Assembly: GCA_965372355.1 (NCBI GenBank)
Contig: CBDVBZ010000071.1
Location: 1 to 18,492, forward strand
Source: CBDVBZ01 sp965372355
GTDB taxonomy: Bacteria; Krumholzibacteriota; Krumholzibacteriia; WVZY01
DNA: 18,492 bases
Direction of reading: 5' to 3'
Below the pieces are notes generated by a model, which was given only the letters and a program-made list of their open reading frames with translations, made no database searches and had not been told where the DNA came from. Positions within the stretch are counted from its first letter, which is position 1, and each line of letters opens with the position of its first letter. The translations under genes were made by a program, and so were the position numbers. Below, in pieces: positions 1 through 5,970 of this stretch.

Positions 1-15
1 CTTGTACACCAAAAC

Positions 16-113
16 TGGCGGGAATGTGTGGGAATCGAACCCACCCCGACCGCTCTTAACGTCCGGCTAAGGGATTTGAAGTCCCTGAGGCCCACCAGGA
101 CCCATCCATTCCC
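16..113 (-). tRNA. selC: Selenocysteine tRNA, anticodon UCA
   Basis: This is the tRNA that inserts selenocysteine at recoded UGA codons. Read on the minus strand it fits the bacterial tRNA-Sec plan part by part. It has an 8-base acceptor strand (GGGAATGG), a 2-base linker and a six-pair D stem closing a four-base TGGT loop. The anticodon loop is CTTCAAA (anticodon complement at 77-79), the variable arm is long (about 50-68), the T arm is GTGGG-TTCGATT-CCCAC, and an encoded GCCA end lies at 16-19. Segment lengths up to the anticodon match E. coli selC, and the total is 98 bases with CCA. The eighth acceptor position appears to be a G-A mismatch, and the variable stem has one internal mismatch. 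The gene lies downstream of ridA on the same strand but has its own promoter. SelA, SelB, SelD and selenoprotein genes must lie outside the window. Confidence 0.93.
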
Positions 114-123
114 GACCGTTGCA

Positions 124-152
124 AAAATAGTGGAAATACGAGCATATGACAA
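124..152 (-). promoter_or_regulatory. Sigma-70-type promoter of selC
   Basis: On the minus strand a -35 box TTGTCA (147-152) and a -10 box TATTTT (124-129) are separated by exactly 17 bases. Transcription would begin about 7-10 bases further on, essentially at the mature tRNA 5' end at 113. The -35 matches consensus at five of six positions and the -10 at four of six. Read-through from ridA could add to expression. Confidence 0.6.
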
Positions 153-183
153 GCACGAGGGGACCGGCCCGGAAAGACGGCAG

Positions 184-561
184 CTATCGGCGAGCGATGG
201 CCTCGATCTCAACCAGCGCACCCAGAGGAAGCTTGGCAACTTCGAAGGCGGCGCGGGCGGGCGGATCGCTCGTGAAATACTCGGTGTAGACCGCGTTCAT
301 CGTCTTGAAATCGTCCATGGACTGAAGAAACACCGAAACCTTGGCCACGTTTCCCAGCCCCAGGTCCGCTGCTTCGAGGATTGCCTTCAGGTTTTCCAGA
401 GCCTGCCGGGTCTGGCCCTCGATGTCGGTGACCTCGATCTTGCCACTCGCCGGGTTGATGGGAACCTGTCCGGCCACGAACACGAGGTCTCCGGTATCCA
501 CCGCCTGACTGTACGGCCCAATCGCCGCTGGCGCCCGGTCTGTCTTGATTATTTTCTTCAT
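184..561 (-). CDS. ridA: RidA family reactive imine/enamine deaminase
   Basis: Encodes 125 residues, the usual length for the RidA/YjgF/YER057c family. These small trimeric cytosolic proteins hydrolyse reactive enamine/imine intermediates released by PLP enzymes such as threonine dehydratase, which protects other PLP enzymes. Visible family marks are IGPYSQAV near residue 16, VFVAGQVPINP, the NLKAIL helix, and the C-terminal ARAAFEVAKLP...VEIEAIARR. That tail carries the arginine that binds the substrate carboxylate and the late glutamate used in catalysis by archetypal RidA. The start is the ATG at 559-561, giving MKKIIKTD; a G-rich stretch about ten bases upstream is only a weak ribosome site. 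It follows glmS by 26 bases on the same strand, so it is probably the third gene of the glm operon. The frame stays open far upstream inside glmS, but that extension has no family similarity. Confidence 0.93.
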   Translation of the reverse strand: MKKIIKTDRAPAAIGPYSQAVDTGDLVFVAGQVPINPASGKIEVTDIEGQTRQALENLKAILEAADLGLGNVAKVSVFLQSMDDFKTMNAVYTEYFTSDPPARAAFEVAKLPLGALVEIEAIARR

Positions 562-587
562 AGTTTGCTCGTCCCCCGTGTGAGGCG

Positions 588-2414
588 TTATTCCACGGTC
601 ACGCTCTTGGCCAGATTCCTCGGCTGATCGACATCGCATCCGCGCAACACAGCGATGTGATACGCCAGAAGCTGAAGCGGGATCACGCTCAGGATCGGAT
701 AGAGTGCGTCCATTGTTTTTGGAATCGTGATCACGTGATCGGCCGGGCCGGTCGCCTCGACATCGTCCTCGTTCGCGATCACGATCAGCCGGCCCTTGCG
801 CGCCTTGACCTCTGCGATGTTCCCCAGGATCTTGCTGTGCGCGTTGTCCTTCGGACAAATGACAACGACGGGCATGTTCTTGTCGATCAGCGCAATCGGT
901 CCGTGCTTCATTTCCGCCGCGGGGTATCCCTCGGCGTGGACGTACGAGATTTCCTTTAGCTTGAGCGCACCCTCCAAAGCCACAGGGAAATTGGCGCCGC
1001 GCCCCAGGTAGAGAAAATTGTTGTCGTTGCAGTAGGCCTTTGCGATCTCGTAGATCTGGTCGTTCTTGTCGAGGATCTCCTGAACCTGGTCCGGGAGGCG
1101 GTAGACCGACTCGATGATCCGCTGCCCTTTCTCCCGTGACATGCCCCTCATACGCCCGAGCAGAACCGCGATCAGAGTGAGAACGCTGATCTGCGAGGTA
1201 AACGCCTTTGTCGAGGCGACCCCGATCTCGGGACCTGCGTGGATGTACACACCGCCGTCGGATTCCCGGGCAATCGTACTGCCCACAACGTTGCACACGC
1301 CCAACACAGCGGAACCTTTGCGTTTGGCCTCCCGCATCGCCTCGAGCGTGTCGATGGTCTCGCCCGACTGGCTGATGGCGACAGTCACCGTATTGCGGTC
1401 CATGATCGGGTTTCGATACCGGAACTCGGACGCATACTCGACTTCGACGGGCACACGCGCCTGCTCCTCGATGACGTATTCGCCGACCATGCCGGCGTGC
1501 CAGCTCGTACCACAGCCAAGAAGCACCAAACGCTTGAGCTCACGCAGTTCGCGCTCGGCGATGTTGAGCCCACCGAGGTGCGCGTCACCTGCCTCGAAAA
1601 CCAGGCGTCCGCGGGTCGCGTTCTGGATCGTTTCCGGCTGCTCGAAGATCTCCTTGAGCATGAAATGAGGGAAGCCGCCCTTCTCGATCGTTTCGAGATC
1701 CCAATCGACTTTTTCTATCTCTTTATCGACGGCGACGTTTTCTATCGTCACCGTCTTGAAACCCGATGGCTCGACAATCGCCATTTCCTTGTCATCGAGA
1801 TACACGACCTGACGCGTGTGCTTGAGAATCGCCGACACATCCGAGGCGAGGAAATACTCGTCATCCGCGACACCGACGACCAGCGGGCTTCCATTCCGCA
1901 CACCGACGAGCTTGCTGGGTTCCTTGCGGGATAGGACGACGAGTCCATAGGTTCCCTCGAGTTCGGCAACCGCCCTTTGTACGGCATCTTCGAGGCTTCC
2001 TTCGTAGAAGTCCTCGATCAAGTGAGCGATAACCTCGGTGTCGGTATCCGTCCGAAACTTGTGCTTCTTGTTCAACAAGTGCTTTTTTATGACCTGATAG
2101 TTTTCGATGATGCCGTTGTGCACGACGGCGATCGTGTTGGAGCAGTCCATGTGCGGGTGTGCGTTGACCGTGTTTGGCTCGCCGTGGGTCGCCCACCGCG
2201 TATGGGCGATACCCGTCGTCCCGGGGCATTTCTTGCCGATGAGGTGTTTCTCCAACTGGGCGATTTTGCCCTCGGTCTTTTCAAGGAGAATGTCGCCATT
2301 GTTGACGATGGCCACGCCGGCCGAATCGTACCCCCGATACTCGAGACGCTTGAGGCCTTCGATAAGAATCGGCAGTGCCTGCATCTTACCCATATAGCCT
2401 ATGATGCCGCACAT
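588..2414 (-). CDS. glmS: Glutamine-fructose-6-phosphate aminotransferase (isomerizing)
   Basis: Encodes 608 residues, essentially the same length as E. coli GlmS (609). It makes glucosamine-6-phosphate from fructose-6-phosphate and glutamine, the committed step to UDP-GlcNAc, in the cytosol. The protein starts MCGIIGYMG, so Cys2 becomes the N-terminal nucleophile of the class II glutaminase domain (about 1-240). That domain also shows HTRWATHG and NGIIENY. Two SIS sugar-isomerase domains follow, with GCGTSWHAG, SQSGETIDTLEA and STKAFTSQ, then an AEMKHGPIALID segment. The C-terminus DQPRNLAKSVTVE is the canonical end that shields the active site. An AAGGAG ribosome site (2422-2427 on the complement) sits 7 bases before the ATG. 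The mutase gene ends 22 bases upstream, so the two are co-transcribed. There is no room for a glmS ribozyme leader directly in front of the gene. Confidence 0.97.
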   Translation of the reverse strand: MCGIIGYMGKMQALPILIEGLKRLEYRGYDSAGVAIVNNGDILLEKTEGKIAQLEKHLIGKKCPGTTGIAHTRWATHGEPNTVNAHPHMDCSNTIAVVHNGIIENYQVIKKHLLNKKHKFRTDTDTEVIAHLIEDFYEGSLEDAVQRAVAELEGTYGLVVLSRKEPSKLVGVRNGSPLVVGVADDEYFLASDVSAILKHTRQVVYLDDKEMAIVEPSGFKTVTIENVAVDKEIEKVDWDLETIEKGGFPHFMLKEIFEQPETIQNATRGRLVFEAGDAHLGGLNIAERELRELKRLVLLGCGTSWHAGMVGEYVIEEQARVPVEVEYASEFRYRNPIMDRNTVTVAISQSGETIDTLEAMREAKRKGSAVLGVCNVVGSTIARESDGGVYIHAGPEIGVASTKAFTSQISVLTLIAVLLGRMRGMSREKGQRIIESVYRLPDQVQEILDKNDQIYEIAKAYCNDNNFLYLGRGANFPVALEGALKLKEISYVHAEGYPAAEMKHGPIALIDKNMPVVVICPKDNAHSKILGNIAEVKARKGRLIVIANEDDVEATGPADHVITIPKTMDALYPILSVIPLQLLAYHIAVLRGCDVDQPRNLAKSVTVE

Positions 2415-2436
2415 GATTGCACTCCTTACGGGGTTG

Positions 2437-3813
2437 TCATTTGCTCCAAGCAGTGTCCAGAACCTTGATCGCCGAGTCTCGCAGAGCCGCCGTCCGCTCC
2501 TTCGTCAATGACTCGGCAATCACCCGTACAACGCCCTCTGTGTTCGACACCCGGATATGGCACCACCCGTCGTCGAAAATCGCCTTTATCCCGTCCTCAA
2601 GCTCAATCTTAGCAGGTTCGAGACCACCAATTAAACTCGAAATCGCCTCCGGCGAAAACTCGCCCCCCAGGGGGACTTTCTCCTTGGTCATGTAGAATGT
2701 CGGATACGACTCGAACTGTCTGGCGAGTGATGTGTCACGCTCGGTCAGCAGTTGCAAGATAAGGGCCATACCGACCATCGCGTCCCGGCCGGGGTGCAAC
2801 TCCGGAAAGATGACACCGCCGTTGCCCTCCCCCCCGACGGGGGCGTGTTCCTTGAGCATTCGATCGACGACGTGCGCCTCCCCAACCGGTGTCCGTAAAA
2901 CCGCCGTGCGGTGCTGGTTCGCAACCCAGTCGACGAGGGCCGATGTGCTCATGTTGACCACAACCGGGCCCTTCTTCTCGGTGCCGAGCACGTGATCGAC
3001 GGCGAGCGCCAGGGTCAGTTCCTCGCTCAACGCGCGGCCGGTGTTGTCCACGAGCGCCAAACGATCGGCATCGGGGTCCGTGGCGAAACCGATATCGGCA
3101 CCCTCGGCCTTGACCCGGTTGGCGAACTCACCAAGGTTTTCCGCCCGGGGTTCGGGGTTGCGGCAAAAATCCCCGTCGGTTTTACAGTTTACTCGAATGA
3201 CGGTGGCGCCCAGCGCCTCCAGAAGATCCGGCGCAATTACGCTGCCGGCTCCATTGATGCAATCGACGACGACACGAAACCTACGCCGCGCGATTCTATC
3301 GACATCAATGATGTGGAGACCGAGTACTTCGTCGATGTGATCCTGCGAGCCTCTTTCATAGGCAGTAATTGTGCCCGTCGATACCGCGTCGACAAACCCG
3401 CGCGTTCCTTCTTCATAGGCTTTGAAGAGGCGGTCGCCATCGGGCTCTGTAATAAAGATTCCCCGCTTGTCCAGAAACTTGAGAGCGTTCCACTCGACGG
3501 GGTTGTGACTTGCGGTGACAATGATCCCCCCGGCCCCACCAAGCTTCTCTACCATCATTTCCACCGTCGGCGTCGTCGCGATATCGACGTTGATGCACTC
3601 GCGACCCGTCGACGTCACCGCCCCCATCACCGCCGACAGCAGTGATGCGCCGGACGGACGGGTGTCACGTCCCACCACCATGGGCCCCTCGGGGAGGATT
3701 CCGCTAAAGGCCAGGGCGAGCCGGGTCACAACATCGATGTCGAGCCCCTGCCCGACAATACCTCGAGCACCCGCAACGCTAAAAAGCAGCTTATCTTGTG
3801 GATTCTGCATCAT
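2437..3813 (-). CDS. glmM: Phosphoglucosamine mutase-like phosphohexomutase
   Basis: Encodes 458 residues of the alpha-D-phosphohexomutase superfamily. The expected role is interconversion of glucosamine-6-P and glucosamine-1-P, because the next gene in the operon is glmS. Signatures in order are VTASHNP with the phosphorylated serine at residue 102, DPDADR for the metal (about 250), GEGNGG in the sugar-binding loop (about 335), and RVSNTEG in the phosphate-binding loop (about 430). Two are unusual for bacterial GlmM. The sugar loop is GEGNGG, as in archaeal and PGM/PMM-type enzymes, rather than GEQSGH. The phosphate loop has glycine where SNTEP/SGTEP is normal. The enzyme could therefore also use glucose- or mannose-phosphate. 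Two adjacent ATGs (3811-3813 and 3808-3810) can start it. The purine stretch AAGAAG lies 4 or 7 bases upstream respectively, so the shorter form is equally possible. Confidence 0.87.
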   Translation of the reverse strand: MMQNPQDKLLFSVAGARGIVGQGLDIDVVTRLALAFSGILPEGPMVVGRDTRPSGASLLSAVMGAVTSTGRECINVDIATTPTVEMMVEKLGGAGGIIVTASHNPVEWNALKFLDKRGIFITEPDGDRLFKAYEEGTRGFVDAVSTGTITAYERGSQDHIDEVLGLHIIDVDRIARRRFRVVVDCINGAGSVIAPDLLEALGATVIRVNCKTDGDFCRNPEPRAENLGEFANRVKAEGADIGFATDPDADRLALVDNTGRALSEELTLALAVDHVLGTEKKGPVVVNMSTSALVDWVANQHRTAVLRTPVGEAHVVDRMLKEHAPVGGEGNGGVIFPELHPGRDAMVGMALILQLLTERDTSLARQFESYPTFYMTKEKVPLGGEFSPEAISSLIGGLEPAKIELEDGIKAIFDDGWCHIRVSNTEGVVRVIAESLTKERTAALRDSAIKVLDTAWSK

Positions 3814-3831
3814 GTGTCTTCTTAACCCCAA

Positions 3832-3861
3832 AGGATAGGTGACACGGTGGCACGGTGTCAA
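3832..3861 (-). promoter_or_regulatory. Promoter of the glmM-glmS-ridA operon
   Basis: On the minus strand a perfect TTGACA -35 box (3856-3861) is followed after 18 bases by TATCCT (3832-3837), matching the -10 consensus at four of six positions. The predicted start is near 3825, about 12 bases before the glmM ATG, giving a very short leader. The spacer and the -35 box overlap the inverted repeat at 3840-3860, a layout typical of repression by promoter occlusion. Confidence 0.55.
3840..3860. repeat. Operator-like inverted repeat within the glmM promoter
   Basis: A 21-base imperfect palindrome has TGACAC and GTGTCA half-sites with matching inner bases. It differs from its own complement only at the centre and one symmetric pair of positions. 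It also contains the direct repeat CACGGTG at 3843-3849 and 3851-3857. Its position between and over the -35 and -10 boxes suggests a binding site for a dimeric regulator. No regulator gene is visible in the window. Confidence 0.4.
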
Positions 3862-4073
3862 CAGGGACCCTCGCCCTCACGTCCGCCGGGTCGCCGCGGT
3901 CCGCACCGCGCGTCGGGACGGGCGCTGGAGGTCCCGCCCCCGTCCGCGGGGCTGACGCCTCGCCATTCAACATACCTGGGCGGTTTTAACGTGTCACCCC
4001 GAGCCTCTTGGACCGTCTTTTGCATCGGGCTGAACCGGGAAATAGCGTCCGATCCTGTCCAGGAGCACAACAG
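3862..4073. other. Divergent intergenic region, GC-rich, no gene seen
   Basis: This stretch lies between the glmM promoter and the plus-strand gene at 4074. Its first hundred bases are strongly GC-rich, with several short G/C palindromes that form no clear terminator. No convincing plus-strand promoter is visible. The last recognisable signal is the AGGAG ribosome site at 4061-4065. Confidence 0.4.
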
Positions 4074-4778
4074 ATGACAGAGCAAACCAAACAGGCCGCA
4101 CAGAAACAGGTTACGCAGAAACAGGGAGAGGGACAGAAACAGCAGGCATTCGATGCCGAGATTGCCCTGTATGAGAAAGAGCTCGTGGACATCATCGCCA
4201 AGATGGACAAAACGAGCCAGCGGTTCGTTGCGGCGACGATTGTCTGCCTCAAACGATGGTACCCGGAAACGGCCAAGACGCACGTCCAGCGGCAATACGA
4301 GGTTACGCACAGGCACGGCATCGAAAAAATCAGAGAGCTCAAGGCGAAGGTGATTCAGCTCGCCTCGACGGCCGCCAAGGACGCCCAACATCTTCTGTGC
4401 AACGGTAACCTATGGTGGCACAAGAGCCGGGGCGGCGGCTGGCAGGATCACTACACCAAGGGTCCCCCCGACGGTCTGAGCATGGCGGTGTGGGCACTGA
4501 TGGAGAGACTCACGCCGATCCTCGAATCATACGGCTATATAAAGAAGGAGCCCCGAGGGGAATCCAATGATGGAGGGCAACGTGAAAACACGACCACCCC
4601 TGTAATAAAGCCAAGGAACAACGACCTGCCCGAGCTGGAGTGGACAGAAGAGATGACCAAGTCCATCGATACCTACAAGGAAGACCTGGGTCGCGCGACG
4701 TTTCTGGACTCGAAGATGCAGCAGGCGCGGAAACGCAAGGCAATACACTCCGCCGGCCTTTTCTGGGACCAGGCGTAG
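4074..4778 (+). CDS. Hypothetical protein, 234 residues, unknown function
   Basis: I do not recognise this protein. It begins MTEQTKQAAQKQ with a Gln/Lys-rich N-terminus (about 1-25). A charged, probably helical body follows (about 25-110), then a Trp/Gly-containing stretch around LWWHKSRGGGWQDHY (about 115-130). A disordered-looking Asn/Thr/Arg segment (about 165-190) precedes a final acidic-then-basic helix ending in AGLFWDQA. There is no signal peptide or membrane segment, so it is probably cytosolic. The start is ATG 4074 because AGGAG lies 8 bases upstream. An in-frame ATG at 4008 would add 22 residues without a ribosome site. It is transcribed divergently from the glm operon and converges on the 72-residue gene. 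Neither neighbour suggests a role. Confidence 0.72.
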   Translation: MTEQTKQAAQKQVTQKQGEGQKQQAFDAEIALYEKELVDIIAKMDKTSQRFVAATIVCLKRWYPETAKTHVQRQYEVTHRHGIEKIRELKAKVIQLASTAAKDAQHLLCNGNLWWHKSRGGGWQDHYTKGPPDGLSMAVWALMERLTPILESYGYIKKEPRGESNDGGQRENTTTPVIKPRNNDLPELEWTEEMTKSIDTYKEDLGRATFLDSKMQQARKRKAIHSAGLFWDQA

Positions 4779-4829
4779 AGCCCGTCGTCCCACCCTTTCC
4801 ACAACACCAAGATCGATCAGTTCGATTGA

Positions 4830-5048
4830 CTACCGCCCGCGGGCTTTGAGGTCGTCCCAGGCCTTTGTCCTGGCCTGCTGATACGACCACCCGAATCCAT
4901 CGCCACTCACGCCACTGCTGCTGTCGACGATCTTGTGGTGATGGACATCCCGATTCTTGTCCGAACCCTTCGTGTAGTCGATGAACTGCTCACGGAACCA
5001 CCTGGAGGACTTCTCGTGGTAGTGGCGGTACTGTGCCTCGTTGCCCAT
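4830..5048 (-). CDS. Small His-rich hypothetical protein, 72 residues
   Basis: I do not recognise this protein. It starts MGNEAQYRHYHEKSSRW and contains HYH near residue 9, DVHHHKIVDSSSG near 34-46 and GDGFGWSY near 49-56, ending DDLKARGR. The clustered histidines could bind metal or nucleic acid, but nothing proves it. There is no signal or membrane segment. The start at 5046-5048 is fixed by AGGAGAGG on the complement of 5051-5058, giving 5 bases from AGGAG to the ATG. The frame is open upstream to 5252 by chance. The upstream leader holds a promoter and an intrinsic terminator, so expression may be attenuated. The stop lies 51 bases from the stop of the converging gene. Confidence 0.7.
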   Translation of the reverse strand: MGNEAQYRHYHEKSSRWFREQFIDYTKGSDKNRDVHHHKIVDSSSGVSGDGFGWSYQQARTKAWDDLKARGR

Positions 5049-5090
5049 AGCCTCTCCTATCCGATCAGGGGCGGTCGGACATGCGGCAAC

Positions 5091-5126
5091 AAAAAAGGGG
5101 CAGACGCTGCTACGCGTCTTGCCCCC
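5091..5126 (-). terminator. Intrinsic terminator located before a start codon (attenuator-like)
   Basis: Read on the minus strand, the arms GGGGCAAGACGC (5114-5125) and GCGTCTGCCCC (5097-5107) pair over 11 base pairs with a single bulge. They enclose a six-base loop (5108-5113), and a run of six T follows (5091-5096). This is a textbook rho-independent terminator for minus-strand transcription only; on the plus strand the A run precedes the stem. No minus-strand gene ends upstream of it. It sits between a minus-strand promoter and the 72-residue gene, whose ATG is about 43 bases downstream. Confidence 0.75.
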
Positions 5127-5135
5127 ACCTCTCCA

Positions 5136-5164
5136 AGTATTGGCAAAGCAACGGCATTTGTCAA
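5136..5164 (-). promoter_or_regulatory. Promoter for the leader of the 72-residue gene
   Basis: On the minus strand a perfect TTGACA (5159-5164) is followed after 17 bases by AATACT (5136-5141), four of six -10 matches. The start would fall near 5128-5130, immediately before the terminator hairpin. The transcript would thus begin with the stem-loop, giving an RNA of roughly 40 bases if terminated or an mRNA with a leader of about 80 bases if read through. Confidence 0.5.
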
Positions 5165-5207
5165 ATGAAAATCCCGGTGGACGTTTCGCCCTCGCGACCT
5201 TTGGTGC

Positions 5208-5213
5208 TATAAT
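5208..5213 (+). promoter_or_regulatory. Perfect -10 box just upstream of the GT2 gene
   Basis: A consensus TATAAT ends 7 bases before the ATG at 5221. A start at the usual distance from this box falls at or one base before the ATG, implying a leaderless message. No ribosome site lies between the box and the ATG. The -35 region at 17-18 bases spacing (about 5184-5190) is poor. Confidence 0.5.
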
Positions 5214-5220
5214 CGCCACT

Positions 5221-5970
5221 ATGTTCAAAGACAAGAAAGTGGTGTGCGTCATGCCCGCCTACCACGCAGCTCAGACACTGCGGCGGGTCTACGACGAGGT
5301 GATGGCTCAGGAGGTCGTCGATCTGGTGGTTGTCGTCGATGACGCGAGCAGTGATGAAACGGCGGCCGTCGCGTCCGAACTCCCGAACACGGTTGTTAGT
5401 GTGCACGAGGCCAACCGCGGCTACGGGGCCAACCAGAAAACCTGCTACTCCCTGGCGCTCGAGCACGGTGCGGATATCGTCATCATGGTTCATCCCGATT
5501 ACCAGTACACGCCAAAGCTCATTCCCGCCATGGTGTCGCTGATCGGCAACGGAGTTTATTCCTGTGTCCTGGGATCGCGGATCCTCGGGGGACACGCATT
5601 GCGGGGCGGCATGCCCTGGTGGAAATACGTGTCCAACCGTCTGCTCACGCTGGTCGAGAACATCCTGCTAGGCGCCAAGCTGTCCGAGTATCACACTGGT
5701 TATCGTGCGTTCTCGCGTGAGCTCCTGGACAGGCTGCCCCTCGAACGCAACTCCGATGACTTCGTGTTCGACAACCAGATGCTGGCACAGATCCACTGGC
5801 TGGGCTACCAGATTGCCGAAGTGAGTTGCCCGACCAAGTATCACGCCGAGGCCTCTTCGATCAACTTCAGCAGGAGTGTCACGTATGGCCTGGGGTGTTT
5901 GAGCACGGCGCTGACATACCGTCTTGCAAAAATGAACATCATAGGCTCCAACCTGTTTCCACGCTCATGA
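5221..5970 (+). CDS. GT2 glycosyltransferase, DPM1-like polyprenyl-phosphate sugar synthase
   Basis: Encodes 249 residues, the length of stand-alone dolichyl/polyprenyl-phosphate-mannose synthases of the DPM1/Ppm type. These transfer a sugar from a nucleotide donor to a lipid phosphate at the cytoplasmic membrane face. The GT-A fold shows VVCVMPAYHAA at the start, VVVVDDASSDET (residues 36-47) for nucleotide binding, NRGYGANQ (65-72), HPDYQY (91-96) in the DXD position, a GSRILGG segment, and TGYRAFSRE near 160. There is no C-terminal membrane domain. I chose ATG 5221 because the family's first beta strand follows at once and a consensus -10 box precedes it; the open frame upstream to 5041 shows no similarity. 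The stop overlaps the next start as ATGA, so the two are translationally coupled. The product probably supplies the lipid-linked donor for the two membrane transferases downstream. Which sugar it uses (mannose, glucose or other) cannot be read from the sequence. Confidence 0.85.
   Translation: MFKDKKVVCVMPAYHAAQTLRRVYDEVMAQEVVDLVVVVDDASSDETAAVASELPNTVVSVHEANRGYGANQKTCYSLALEHGADIVIMVHPDYQYTPKLIPAMVSLIGNGVYSCVLGSRILGGHALRGGMPWWKYVSNRLLTLVENILLGAKLSEYHTGYRAFSRELLDRLPLERNSDDFVFDNQMLAQIHWLGYQIAEVSCPTKYHAEASSINFSRSVTYGLGCLSTALTYRLAKMNIIGSNLFPRS

Noticed and set aside
562..1296. N-terminal extension of ridA to 370 residues
   Set aside because: The upstream frame is the out-of-frame reading of the glmS 3' half, and its Arg/Gly-rich product matches nothing. 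RidA proteins are about 125-130 residues.
2415..2436. glmS ribozyme in front of glmS
   Set aside because: Only 22 bases separate the two genes, far too few for the ribozyme, and a normal AAGGAG site fills the gap.
4779..4829. Bidirectional terminator between the two converging hypothetical genes
   Set aside because: An ATCGA/TCGAT stem of five pairs at about 4813-4827 is too weak and has no T run on either strand.
5041..5220. N-terminal extension of the GT2 gene from 5041
   Set aside because: The extra 60 residues have no family similarity, run through the minus-strand terminator and promoter, and lack a ribosome site.
5826..5966. Earlier start for the TMTC-like gene
   Set aside because: This part overlaps the conserved GT2 coding frame. 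The protein upstream of MTRSPGR is hydrophilic with no similarity, and ATGA coupling at 5967 is a normal arrangement.
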